DNA from: Candidatus Melainabacteria bacterium
GTDB taxonomy: Bacteria; Cyanobacteriota; Vampirovibrionia; Obscuribacterales; Obscuribacteraceae
DNA: 64,000 nt
Reading direction: 5' to 3'
Assembly (NCBI GenBank): GCA_027451745.1
Contig: DAIDIP010000006.1
Span: 1-64,000 of the forward strand
Position 1 is the stretch's first letter, and each line of letters begins with the position of its first letter. A model generated the notes under the pieces. It saw only the letters and a list, made by a program, of their open reading frames with translations, had not been told where the DNA came from and searched no databases. Shown here in pieces: positions 44,071 through 53,257 of the stretch. A program made the translations under genes and the position numbers.

Positions 44071-45084
44071 CTACCTACGTACTGTAGTTTTAGCTAATTC
44101 ACCAGTATAGCTCAAAAATTCTCGATACCAATCAATAGTCTCAGCCAACCCTTCTTCCAAAGAAAATTGTGGCTTCCACTTGAGTAATTTTGTCGCTTTA
44201 GTGGAGTCCAAATATTGCGAATGAATTTCGCCACATGCTTTATCTTCAATCACTGGTTTCAAGTGTTGTGCGGACATTTTTTCTTGAATCAATTTCACCA
44301 ATTCAAGCACGCTCACAGGACGTTCGGGGCTAAAATTGAAAGCCTCACCTAAACACCTTCCTTCATACACAGCTTGCGCCAAGCTCAAATAAGCTTGTAC
44401 TGTGTCTTTTACATAAATGTAATCTCTTACAAAAGTTCCGTCACTACGGATTTGCGGGCGCTCGCCCAACAACAATGATCTAATAGTACCTGGAATTATG
44501 CGACTAAAGTTCAAATCGCCGCCCCCATAAATATTGCCACAACGAGCTACAGCTACAGGTGTTGAATAGCTTTTATAATAGCTTTGGCAAATTAAATCAC
44601 CGCAACTTTTCGAGACTTCGTAAGGCTGTTCGCCTGCTAATGGCATATCTTCAAAATAAGGCAAATTTGGAGCAGCACCATAAGCTTTATCGCTAGAGGC
44701 AAAAACAACCGCTTTGACATAATCGCGATGTATGCGTGCTGCTTCCAAAACATGATAGGTGCCACGAATATTAGATTCAAAAGTAAGCAATGGTGAACGT
44801 CTGGCCGTAGATACAATAGCTTGTGCTGCTAAGTGAATAATAGAACTACATTCACTTTGACTAATGGCTCGTTCCACTGTCTCATACGATTCCAATCCAC
44901 CACGAATAATTTGTACTTGTTTGTATTGTCCGCTTAAAACAAGTTCGGATTGTGGACTGAGATCACGTGTTAAAGCAGTCACTTTAGCGCCATTAGCCAA
45001 AAGCTCTTTAGTAAGCCAGCTACCAACCAAACCAGTTGCACCGGTCACTAATACTCTTTGTCCTTGCCAAAATGAATTTTGCAT
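44071..45084 (-). CDS. rfbG: CDP-glucose 4,6-dehydratase
   Basis: SDR enzyme forming CDP-4-keto-6-deoxyglucose from CDP-glucose. Rossmann motif VTGATGLVGSWL, the SSDKAYG triad (Lys in place of the usual Glu of the dTDP enzyme, seen in CDP dehydratases) and the Tyr-x3-Lys in YEVSKSCGDL. A longer frame begins at 45108 (TTG), but ATG 45084 fits the protein start. Divergent from rfbF, whose product is its substrate, and coupled to the C-methyltransferase downstream. Confidence 0.9.
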   Translation of the reverse strand: MQNSFWQGQRVLVTGATGLVGSWLTKELLANGAKVTALTRDLSPQSELVLSGQYKQVQIIRGGLESYETVERAISQSECSSIIHLAAQAIVSTARRSPLLTFESNIRGTYHVLEAARIHRDYVKAVVFASSDKAYGAAPNLPYFEDMPLAGEQPYEVSKSCGDLICQSYYKSYSTPVAVARCGNIYGGGDLNFSRIIPGTIRSLLLGERPQIRSDGTFVRDYIYVKDTVQAYLSLAQAVYEGRCLGEAFNFSPERPVSVLELVKLIQEKMSAQHLKPVIEDKACGEIHSQYLDSTKATKLLKWKPQFSLEEGLAETIDWYREFLSYTGELAKTTVRR

Positions 45085-45258
45085 TACTTTCTTACAGCGC
45101 CTCTTCAATATTAATGAGGACTAATCCACACATCAATAAAAACCGTTCAGTATCTCCGTTTACTTAGACTAAAATTTGCATCTTACGCTAAGATCTGCCA
45201 ATACAATGCGTTACCTCAAACAAGATTATCCCTCACCCCTGCATAAATTAGGAGAGCA

Positions 45259-46128
45259 ATGAATATCAAAGCAGTCATATTAGCAGGTGGATTTGGTTCA
45301 CGCATCAGTGAAGAAACTCATTTGAAGCCAAAACCTATGATCGAAATCGGCGGTAAGCCAATTTTGTGGCACATTATGAAAATTTATTCTCATTGGGGTA
45401 TTAACGACTTTGTTATTTGCTGTGGCTATAAAGGCTATGTAGTCAAGGAGTACTTTTCCAATTATTTCCTCCATACATCTGACGTTACATTTGACATGGT
45501 TAAGCAAACTACTGAAATCCATGAAAATGTATCCGAACCTTGGCGGGTTACTCTTGTAGACACTGGCGAAAGTACTAATACTGGCGGCCGACTTCGTCGC
45601 ATAGCGCGTTATCTCAAGAACGAGCGCTTTTGCCTCACTTATGGGGACGGGCTGGCTGATATAAATATCCCTAAACTTATAGCTTTTCATGAAAAGCAAA
45701 AATCAATGCTCACACTGACTGTCGCTCAGCCACCTGGTCGTTATGGCTCTGTCTCATTAAATGACAATGGTCATGTAGAAGAATTTATCGAAAAGCCTCA
45801 AGGCGATGGCGGCTGGGTTAACGCCGGCTTTATGGTAGTGGAACCCGGCTTTATAAATAAATATACTTCTAGCGATCAATCTTCTCTAGAAAATGAAGGA
45901 TTACATTCTGCAGCTGCTGCTAAAGAATTGTGTGCATTCAAACACCAAGGTTTCTGGCATGCCATGGACACTCTTAGAGATCATAATCATCTCAGCAGTT
46001 TATGGTCCAATGGAACAGCTCCTTGGAAATTATGGGACGATAATAATCAACGGTCACTTCCGCAGAACGCTTCAGAATCGCCTAAATCACTTACAAATCA
46101 ATCACTTTTAAAAACTACGTCGCGCTAA
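45259..46128 (+). CDS. rfbF: Glucose-1-phosphate cytidylyltransferase
   Basis: Makes CDP-glucose from glucose-1-phosphate and CTP, the entry to CDP-6-deoxysugars. A 289-residue nucleotidyltransferase: ILAGGFGSRISEETHLKPKPMIEIGG, LTYGDGLADIN and the C-terminal GFWHAMDTLRDHNHL are diagnostic of RfbF. RBS GGAG is strong. The last ~25 residues are a Ser/Asn-rich tail absent from most homologues. Divergent promoter region with rfbG; no rfbH (dehydrase) is present, so this is not the classical CDP-3,6-dideoxyhexose route. Confidence 0.95.
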   Translation: MNIKAVILAGGFGSRISEETHLKPKPMIEIGGKPILWHIMKIYSHWGINDFVICCGYKGYVVKEYFSNYFLHTSDVTFDMVKQTTEIHENVSEPWRVTLVDTGESTNTGGRLRRIARYLKNERFCLTYGDGLADINIPKLIAFHEKQKSMLTLTVAQPPGRYGSVSLNDNGHVEEFIEKPQGDGGWVNAGFMVVEPGFINKYTSSDQSSLENEGLHSAAAAKELCAFKHQGFWHAMDTLRDHNHLSSLWSNGTAPWKLWDDNNQRSLPQNASESPKSLTNQSLLKTTSR

Positions 46129-46148
46129 GATCAAAACAAATAAAGATA

Positions 46149-47438
46149 TCAATTCAGATTTTTCTTCATCATGCGCAAAGGAGCTGTGAGCTTCCAGGAC
46201 TGACTAGTGAGCACCGCATCTAGTTTGTGTGACAACTCGTCGATACGTTCTTCCAATACTTTTTTCTCAGCCTGCATTTCGTCTATCATTCGTGTATGGC
46301 GACGAAAACTATTTTGGTCTAAAGATCCAGACCGAAGCTCTTTGCTTTGCGAAGTACTATTGGGATCAGACTGATTTCCTTTCCCATTTCCATCACCTTT
46401 AATTTCTTCATATTGCTGCAAAAGGTCATTGTATTCGCCGGACAACCAATCTCTTTCTTTTCTGAGCTCTAAAGCGTGAAGCAAAGCTAAATAACTAATT
46501 CTTTTATAGTCACGCAGGTCATTTTTAATCTGCTCGATTTCTTCAGCTTGATCATCTGCATTATCAATAAATCCTTTACTTGCTTTAGATTCAGACAATG
46601 CGCCAAGAAAAGAATCATAGTTTAGCTGCAAAAAATTAGTAGCATAATCAACCATATTGATAAGTTTCTCGGTCACAATTTTGTATGGTTGTGTATCCGA
46701 TTCATTGGAATCAACAAGATATTTTTTATGTCTTTCTGCAGTCCTTAGTAGTGTCGGAATGAATTCTAAATTGTTCAGCCGAGCGGTAGTTTCTGAAACA
46801 GGGTGAACCCTATAGTTAAATAAAATTTGGTCTATATAATACAAATCGCCGTGCGCAAGAATTTGTGCCCAATAATCAAGATCACAATAAATACCTAAAG
46901 GCAAATCAAAACCGCTCCCCTTATATTTTGCTCTGAACATAACTGGCGAAATAATCCAATTGGTAAGCGTGCGCATATTACTGGCGATTGCTTCTTGTGA
47001 AGGCATCAGTTGCGAGCTGCTATAAGGTCTATCTTCGCGGATCAATTTTCCATTTTCATCGATATGTCTTTTAGCGCTAGTGACTAAAACCACGCTTGGA
47101 TTATCGTTTAAAATGTTCACGAATTTTTCTAGACAGTCTGGCTCAAAAATATCATCAGCGCCAAAAAGTTCTATGTATTCCCCGGTAGCTTTTTCAATAC
47201 ACTTATTGTAATTGAGCCCTGATCCTATATTTTTCTCATTACGCCAATATTTAATACGCTTGTCTTGCTCAGCATATTTACTAGCGACTGCAGCAGTATT
47301 ATCAGTAGAGCAATTATCTGAAACTAAAAGTTCCCAGTTTTGGTAACTTTGACCAATAACACTTTCTATAGCCATAGGCAGGTAATGCTCACGGTTATAG
47401 ACAGGTAACAGGATTGAAACTTTTGCTTTTGAATCCAT
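46149..47438 (-). CDS. Glycosyltransferase family 2 with C-terminal coiled coil
   Basis: A GT-A transferase of 429 residues. Catalytic part about 1-245: VSILLPVYNREHYLPMAIESVIGQSY, SDNCSTDNT and the metal-site-like FGADDIF. Residues about 285-415 are charged heptad repeats (coiled coil) with a short linker, and the protein ends with SQSWKLTAPLRMMKK, a tail seen in several glycan enzymes. The same tail occurs in the GT2 at 51858. Convergent with rfbF; divergent from the RmlC-like gene. Confidence 0.88.
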   Translation of the reverse strand: MDSKAKVSILLPVYNREHYLPMAIESVIGQSYQNWELLVSDNCSTDNTAAVASKYAEQDKRIKYWRNEKNIGSGLNYNKCIEKATGEYIELFGADDIFEPDCLEKFVNILNDNPSVVLVTSAKRHIDENGKLIREDRPYSSSQLMPSQEAIASNMRTLTNWIISPVMFRAKYKGSGFDLPLGIYCDLDYWAQILAHGDLYYIDQILFNYRVHPVSETTARLNNLEFIPTLLRTAERHKKYLVDSNESDTQPYKIVTEKLINMVDYATNFLQLNYDSFLGALSESKASKGFIDNADDQAEEIEQIKNDLRDYKRISYLALLHALELRKERDWLSGEYNDLLQQYEEIKGDGNGKGNQSDPNSTSQSKELRSGSLDQNSFRRHTRMIDEMQAEKKVLEERIDELSHKLDAVLTSQSWKLTAPLRMMKKNLN

Positions 47439-47607
47439 ATAAAAACGTTATTGCCTCGGGCTAGAATCCTATACAATTCCAGCATTGCTTTACAGCTTCG
47501 CCTTGATAAACTAAGTACTATTTTAAATACGATTAAAGATCAGCGCATGAAATAGGCATAAGCTTCAATAAAGTACTCGATAGTCCTGAACTGGTAATTT
47601 AAGACAA

Positions 47608-48171
47608 ATGAAATTCTCCCAAACGAATCTTCCCGGAGTCATATTGATAGATATAGAGCCTATCAACGATGAGCGCGGTATGTTTGCTAGGGTTTGGTGC
47701 AAAGACGAATTCAAACAAGCTGGACTTTCAACAGAATTATCTCAATCTAGCATTTCTTATAATAAGTTAAGAGGTACTTTGCGTGGCATGCATTATCAGC
47801 TACCCCCACATGCTGAAACTAAAGTGATCCGTTGTACTCAAGGGTCCGTATATGATGTGGTTATAGACCTAAGACCCAATTCGCCAACCTATAAACAATG
47901 GTATGGTTGTGAACTTAGCGCTCAAAATCACCGCATGCTTCATATACCAGAAGGGCTTGCTCACGGTTTTATTACCCTGGTAGACAACACAGAAATGTTG
48001 TATCAAATATCAGTACCATATGCAGCTCAATCCGCCCAGGGTGTAAGATGGAATGATCCTAGCTTTAATATAAACTGGCCACTTTTGCCTATGATTATTT
48101 CTGCTCGTGACACCAGTTATCCCGATTTTGACTCAGAACAATATTCTAAAACTGCTAGTACAATTTCGTAA
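47608..48171 (+). CDS. rfbC: dTDP-4-dehydrorhamnose 3,5-epimerase family protein
   Basis: RmlC-type cupin of 187 residues with all catalytic residues visible: His in LRGMHYQ, Asp in VVIDLRP, Tyr in EMLYQIS, plus HIPEGLAHGF. The position next to the CDP-sugar genes and before a DegT aminotransferase suggests it epimerises the CDP-linked or another 4-keto sugar rather than serving dTDP-rhamnose, which has its own rmlC at 27196. The aminotransferase gene follows 17 bp later with a good AGAGG site. Confidence 0.92.
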   Translation: MKFSQTNLPGVILIDIEPINDERGMFARVWCKDEFKQAGLSTELSQSSISYNKLRGTLRGMHYQLPPHAETKVIRCTQGSVYDVVIDLRPNSPTYKQWYGCELSAQNHRMLHIPEGLAHGFITLVDNTEMLYQISVPYAAQSAQGVRWNDPSFNINWPLLPMIISARDTSYPDFDSEQYSKTASTIS

Positions 48172-48188
48172 CAATTTAAAGAGGCACT

Positions 48189-49334
48189 ATGAAAAATATC
48201 CCGGTAGCAGGTCCTTGGATCACACAAAAGGAAATTGACTATGTAACCGACGCAGTTAGCAATGCATGGTATGGCGATGCAAATATGTTTCATGACCGCT
48301 TCGAACGCGCTTTTGCCAGTTATGTAGGAACAAAGTATGCAATTACTCTTCCCTCCTGCACCTCCGCTATTCACCTATCTTTGCTCGCTTTAAATATAGG
48401 ACCAGGTGATGAAGTAATTGTTCCTGATGCTACCTGGATTGCTTCAGCTGCACCTATTAATTACGTGGGCGCTACTCCAGTATTTGCCGATGTTGATCCT
48501 AAGACCTGGTGTATCGATGCTAAGTCTTTTGAACAAAACATCACAAAAAAAACCAAAGCCATTATTCCAGTGGATTTATATGGCAACATGCCAGACATGA
48601 ATGAACTTACGGCAGTAGCCAAAAAGCATGGCATCGTAATTATAGAAGATGCTGCCGAAGCAATTGGTTCTCTGTATAAAGGCAAAAAAGCAGGTAGTTT
48701 TGGCAAAACTGGCGTCTTTAGTTTCCATGGTTCTAAAACCCTCACCACCGGCGAGGGCGGCATGTTAGTGACCGATGACGAAGCTCTTTATAAGCGCATA
48801 CTTTTCTTGAGAGATCACGGACGTCAACCAGGCGATCGTCTGTTTTGGAATACAGAAGTTGCCTACAAGTACAAAATGTCTAGCATGCAAGCAGCCTTAG
48901 GTTTGGCACAATTAGAACGCATCGAAGAATTGCTGGCTAAGAAGATTGAGATTTTTAATTGGTACAAAGAAGAATTAGCTAACTGCAGCGAATTTGAGCT
49001 CAATTTCCAATCACCTGAAACACGTAATACTTATTGGATGGTAACTGTTATTCTCAAAGAAAGTTCTGGTTTGAACAAAGAAGATGTAATTACAGAATTG
49101 AAAAAGCGTCACGTGGATTGTAGACCCTTTTTCTACCCTCTAAGTTCTTTACCGGCCTATAGTCACTTAACCTCGGCACAGCAAGCACAAATTAAAAATA
49201 CAGTTAGTAAGCGCCTAGGCAATTACGGTATAAATCTACCGTCCGCTCTTAACCTGACAAAAGAGCAAGTGCAATATGCTTGTGCACAGCTAAAAGAAGT
49301 AGCCGCCATTGCTACTACTGCAGTAACAACTTAA
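48189..49334 (+). CDS. DegT/DnrJ/EryC1/StrS-family aminotransferase (perosamine synthase-like)
   Basis: PLP enzyme that converts a 4-keto (or 3-keto) NDP-sugar to the amino sugar. The 381 residues include the cofactor lysine in FSFHGSKTLTTGEGGM, the substrate pocket DATWIASAAPINYVGA and the EDAAEAIGS aspartate. It resembles GDP-perosamine synthase and related 4-aminotransferases. It is coupled to the epimerase upstream and convergent with the CmcI-like gene. GNAT and NeuD-type acyltransferases in the locus could acylate the product. Confidence 0.93.
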   Translation: MKNIPVAGPWITQKEIDYVTDAVSNAWYGDANMFHDRFERAFASYVGTKYAITLPSCTSAIHLSLLALNIGPGDEVIVPDATWIASAAPINYVGATPVFADVDPKTWCIDAKSFEQNITKKTKAIIPVDLYGNMPDMNELTAVAKKHGIVIIEDAAEAIGSLYKGKKAGSFGKTGVFSFHGSKTLTTGEGGMLVTDDEALYKRILFLRDHGRQPGDRLFWNTEVAYKYKMSSMQAALGLAQLERIEELLAKKIEIFNWYKEELANCSEFELNFQSPETRNTYWMVTVILKESSGLNKEDVITELKKRHVDCRPFFYPLSSLPAYSHLTSAQQAQIKNTVSKRLGNYGINLPSALNLTKEQVQYACAQLKEVAAIATTAVTT

Positions 49335-49346
49335 TTTATCCGTTAA

Positions 49347-50084
49347 CTAGTCAGAAACACACCGCAAATAACCATCCGGTGCAACAGTAATCTGCAATTT
49401 ATCTGTTATAGGTCTATCTATAACAAACCTTTTATTGCTCTTCAAAAACTCATGCACTGCCGTATATGGATTGTCACCCGGGCCCCAAGGTTTACCTGGA
49501 TAAAGTTCAACAGGCAAGAATTCGATCACAGTATCTAAAACAACGAGATAACACCCTTTACTTACTAAAGGTGAGTATAGTTCTAATTCTTTTAAAACAT
49601 GTTCATGGCTGTGCATAGAATCTAATATCACCATGACAGACTCTTTTCCTTGAGCATATTTGCCTGCTTGAGCGACAGTATTTTCATCCACGGATGACCC
49701 CTCAACCATAGCAATTCGTTTATATAAAGGGTGTTTTTCAATTTCACTTCTATTGTGAGAGCGAATATCTATGTCGATACCAACTACTTGCCCTTTGCCA
49801 CCTAGCAATTCCAGTATCGAGGCATGAAAAATCAAAGAGCCACCATGAGCAATACCAGTTTCAATAATTAGATCTGGTTTTGTATCCCAAATAATTTCCT
49901 GAATGGCTACCATATCTTGGGGATATTGAATAATCGGGCGCCCTAACCATTTGAAATTATATGAGTATTTTTGTTTAACACTCGCTTGCAGCCATTTAGC
50001 AGACTCCTGACAAAAATCTTTGTCTTTGCCCATTTGCTCTATTTCAATTTTTCGCTCTTCTTCAAATGCTTTAACCGGATTCAT
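49347..50084 (-). CDS. CmcI-like (cephalosporin hydroxylase family) methyltransferase
   Basis: A 245-residue member of the CmcI family, SAM-dependent O-methyltransferases despite the hydroxylase name. Motifs: DLIIETGIAHGGSLIFHASILELLGGKGQVVGIDIDIR for SAM binding, and VILDSMHSHEHVLKELELYSPLV with the metal/catalytic Asp-His. Such proteins methylate sugars in surface glycans and glycolipids. AAGGA eight bases before the ATG supports the start. Last gene of a four-gene minus-strand run beginning at 53123. Confidence 0.88.
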   Translation of the reverse strand: MNPVKAFEEERKIEIEQMGKDKDFCQESAKWLQASVKQKYSYNFKWLGRPIIQYPQDMVAIQEIIWDTKPDLIIETGIAHGGSLIFHASILELLGGKGQVVGIDIDIRSHNRSEIEKHPLYKRIAMVEGSSVDENTVAQAGKYAQGKESVMVILDSMHSHEHVLKELELYSPLVSKGCYLVVLDTVIEFLPVELYPGKPWGPGDNPYTAVHEFLKSNKRFVIDRPITDKLQITVAPDGYLRCVSD

Positions 50085-50130
50085 TTTTACATCCTTGGGT
50101 TCAATACCTTATGGTTCAACAAAAACCTGA

Positions 50131-50694
50131 TTATAGCGAATATCGACTAGTAAAAGAAGCTTCCTTGTCATTATTAGTTAAGGTCAATTTCATAGAATTG
50201 AAACCCTCTTTTGCCCCGCTGACTTCAAAACCAAGTCTGTTGTATAGCCGTATTGCTCTTCTATTGTCAGCTTTTACTTCAAGGAAATAATCCGATATGC
50301 CGTAAGTGCGTTTCCAGAATTGGAACAACAAACAAGAAGCTTCATAAAATAGTCCTTTTCCTTGCGCAACCCTATTTCCGGCCAAGATGCGTCCATATTC
50401 TGCCCTTTTCTTTTGCCAATCAATATTGTAAATGCCTACTTGACCAATTGCTTGGTTTTCGAAATCGCTTGACTCCAGTATGTACAAATAATCAGTGCTC
50501 AAATTTTTATATTTTTGATACCATGCTGTATGCTCTGCAGCATCCAAAATTCGACTATTTTTAAACCATATCCTGATATCATCTTGATTGCGCCAAAAAC
50601 GAATTTGATCAATGTCCCTTTCTTCAAGCAATCTAAGAGAAACTCTCTTGCCTTTGATCGGTTCATGCTTCAATTTGTTGCCTGGTTTGTCCAT
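50131..50694 (-). CDS. GNAT-family N-acetyltransferase
   Basis: RimJ/RimL-like GNAT enzyme of 187 residues: VSLRLLEERDIDQIRFWRN start, acetyl-CoA-binding beta-bulge AGNRVAQGKGLFYEASCLL and the C-terminal VKADNRRAIRLYNRLGFEVSG motif. Sits in an operon with an aminotransferase and probably N-acetylates the amino sugar that enzyme makes. It overlaps the aminotransferase end by 32 bp. Confidence 0.9.
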   Translation of the reverse strand: MDKPGNKLKHEPIKGKRVSLRLLEERDIDQIRFWRNQDDIRIWFKNSRILDAAEHTAWYQKYKNLSTDYLYILESSDFENQAIGQVGIYNIDWQKKRAEYGRILAGNRVAQGKGLFYEASCLLFQFWKRTYGISDYFLEVKADNRRAIRLYNRLGFEVSGAKEGFNSMKLTLTNNDKEASFTSRYSL

Positions 50695-51868
50695 TTGTAT
50701 TTAAACCTGTTCGATAGGGCACTTCAACAATATTGTTGTGGCTTTGAAATTCGTTTATTGCAAGACTAATTCTTTTCACATCTTCATATGTAAGCTTAAG
50801 ATGAATAGGCAATGACAAAAGCCGCTCACAGGACAAAGTGGCTCTAGGACAACTATTTTTAGCATAGGCATACATGCGGTATTGAGTATTGTCTGTATAA
50901 TGCACACCTGGATAAATCCGCTGTCTGTTTAGTGCAATTAACAACTCATCTCTTTTGTCAGACAATATTTGATAGAGATGCCTTGACGAATCACAATTCG
51001 GTGCAATCCTGACCCTCTCAACACTACTATCAATAAGTTCATCATACCAAGCAGCAATTTGTTTTCGATAGTCGTTGTCAGACTCCAGATATCTCAATGC
51101 CACTATGCCAAGCGCAGCCATAACCGAATTGCCATGATATTTAAAACCCACGTTTTCTACATCGTAGCGCCACTTATATAAACTATCCGAGGAGGTCCGC
51201 TGATACGTATCTTTGGTAATACCTAACCATGTCCATTCCCTTACCAATTTATCAAGTTCTTTATCTTTAAAACAAATCATGCCTCCATCAGCTGTCGGCA
51301 AGTTTTTAACTGAATGAAAACTAAATACCGAAACATCGGCTTCACTTCCTATATGACGGTCAAAAAGCTTGGTACCGGCCATATGAGCTGCATCCAGAAT
51401 CAGTGACAATCCATATTCTCGACAAATATCAGCAACTTCAATCAACTGTCCCGAATTCCCCCCTAATCCAACAAACATTACTGCTTTTGTTTTTTTAGAA
51501 ATTTTTTGTCGAACAGAATCAGGGTCTAAACAAAGATACTCATCAACATCAGCAAATATCGGCTGCAGGTGCTCGTACAAAATAGAATGATTGGTTGAGA
51601 CAAAAGTTAGTGGTGTGGTGATTATTTCATCACCAGATTGCCAATTATGTTTTTCTTTCAGTAGTTTTACTGCCAAATGTAATCCAGCAGTTGCTGATGA
51701 AATAAAATGGGCGTAAGACAATCCTGTATAGGTACACCAATTCTTCTCGAATGTAATTGTTTTATATCCCAGCCCAGTCCAGCCGCTCTCAAGGCACTCT
51801 CGAATTTCATCAAGACATTCTTCACTGCGATAATATGGAGAAAAAAGTTGAATTTCTTTATCGACCAA
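50663..51868 (-). CDS. DegT-family sugar aminotransferase, second copy
   Basis: A 401-residue PLP aminotransferase acting on keto-sugars: ATAGLHLAVKLL, ILDAAHMAGTKL (Asp), and Lys in FSFHSVKNLPTADGGM. Start is TTG at 51868 with AGGAG eight bases upstream inside the preceding GT gene. It differs from the aminotransferase at 48189, so two amino sugars are likely made. Its 3' end overlaps the GNAT gene. Confidence 0.92.
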   Translation of the reverse strand: MVDKEIQLFSPYYRSEECLDEIRECLESGWTGLGYKTITFEKNWCTYTGLSYAHFISSATAGLHLAVKLLKEKHNWQSGDEIITTPLTFVSTNHSILYEHLQPIFADVDEYLCLDPDSVRQKISKKTKAVMFVGLGGNSGQLIEVADICREYGLSLILDAAHMAGTKLFDRHIGSEADVSVFSFHSVKNLPTADGGMICFKDKELDKLVREWTWLGITKDTYQRTSSDSLYKWRYDVENVGFKYHGNSVMAALGIVALRYLESDNDYRKQIAAWYDELIDSSVERVRIAPNCDSSRHLYQILSDKRDELLIALNRQRIYPGVHYTDNTQYRMYAYAKNSCPRATLSCERLLSLPIHLKLTYEDVKRISLAINEFQSHNNIVEVPYRTGLNTNGQTRQQIEA

Positions 51869-53123
51869 CTTTCATTCTCCTTAAAGGACGGACTAAAGAT
51901 TTGCCTACTTGATAAATATATTTATTGGAGCGACAAATTCTTTTAAGCTCGCGTAAAGGCTTAGTAAGCCTCCAAGAGAAACTACGCATCAGCATATTAT
52001 GTTGTGAATCAATTTGGGAATACTTATTCACCATATCGTAAAAACTATCACTGAGTTTATTCTGATAATTCTCAAGGTGACCATAACAAACCTGTAGCGT
52101 ATTATAAGCGCTCAAAACACCACTCAATTTGTATGCAGATTCACATGTTCTTTTGCATGAATATCTTGTTTCGGCTAGATAGAGATTGAACGCCGCAGCA
52201 AGAGCATCAATCTCATTGTTTCCTGTTCTAACGTCAGTCTGATTTTGTTCAACAAGCCATTCTTTAGCCAAATCAACAGCATTACCTATGTCTGAAGTGC
52301 GCAAATAATGTTCAAAGGTCAAAATTCTCAATTGTTTAACTTCTTCTCGACTCATCCAATCATAAGAATTAAACATGGATGCTTTATCACTTACAATCGA
52401 ACTAGGCTGAAGCAAATGATCACGTTCGGTGGCAAGATATTTTCGAGTAAGGTCGTCATACAAACTGACAGACATGCCAATGGAATCATTTTGTAATGCT
52501 CCGTTTTCATGAGCAATTACAGAATTACAACGTACAGTTTGAATTTTTTTCTTACCAATGCGCAGCCAAAGATCCCAATCGCAACACCGCTTCACTAGAA
52601 TATGAGGATCGTACCACCCTACATTTTCAACAGTGCTGCGCCGAATCATCACACCACAATTGCCTATGTAATTATATTCCACCAACCGCGGCAGATCAAA
52701 ATTCTTTTCACCAAGTATAAAAGTCTCGCCGCCAGGGACTTCTATACTAACGCCGCCATATGCCATGCCGGCATCAGGATTATTTTCCAAGCAATCAGCC
52801 AACAGTCTCAAATGGTTAGGAAACCACTCTGTATCATCAAATGCGAATGCCAATAGTTCACCCTTAGACTGCAAATAGGCGTGTGCTAATGTACGAGCAG
52901 GCAATCCGACATTTTTCTCAAAACGCATGTGTTTAACCCGTCCATCTTTTTTAGCGAGATCGCCTATATAAGCTGCCGCACCATCGGCAGAGGCGTCATC
53001 CACTATTAACAATTCAAAGTTTCTATAGCTTTGCGCCAATACACTCTCCACAGACTTCGATAAAAGTCCACTTTTAAAACGTGCATGGGTTGGTAAAAAA
53101 ACTGAAATTAGCGGCTCAGACAT
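51858..53123 (-). CDS. Glycosyltransferase family 2 with helical C-terminal part
   Basis: GT-A transferase of 421 residues. Catalytic part about 1-240: ISVFLPTHARFKSGLLSKSVESVLAQSYRNFELLIVDDAS, donor-metal site AFDDTEW, and CCDWDLWLRIGKKK. The helical C-terminal region (about 290-420) ends in SFSWRLTKPLRELKR, a tail matching the GT2 at 46149. It begins the minus-strand run GT2, aminotransferase, GNAT, CmcI. Divergent from the GT39-like membrane protein. Confidence 0.88.
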   Translation of the reverse strand: MSEPLISVFLPTHARFKSGLLSKSVESVLAQSYRNFELLIVDDASADGAAAYIGDLAKKDGRVKHMRFEKNVGLPARTLAHAYLQSKGELLAFAFDDTEWFPNHLRLLADCLENNPDAGMAYGGVSIEVPGGETFILGEKNFDLPRLVEYNYIGNCGVMIRRSTVENVGWYDPHILVKRCCDWDLWLRIGKKKIQTVRCNSVIAHENGALQNDSIGMSVSLYDDLTRKYLATERDHLLQPSSIVSDKASMFNSYDWMSREEVKQLRILTFEHYLRTSDIGNAVDLAKEWLVEQNQTDVRTGNNEIDALAAAFNLYLAETRYSCKRTCESAYKLSGVLSAYNTLQVCYGHLENYQNKLSDSFYDMVNKYSQIDSQHNMLMRSFSWRLTKPLRELKRICRSNKYIYQVGKSLVRPLRRMKVGR

Positions 53124-53257
53124 ACATCAAATCAACATCATTCTATGCGACCATATGCTGTCATAGGAAAAATCAAATTACAAGATGGACTATTTAAGAG
53201 ACGTCCGTCCATTATTTGCAGTTAATATCGCTTGCAGCGATGATAGAATTATTACTT

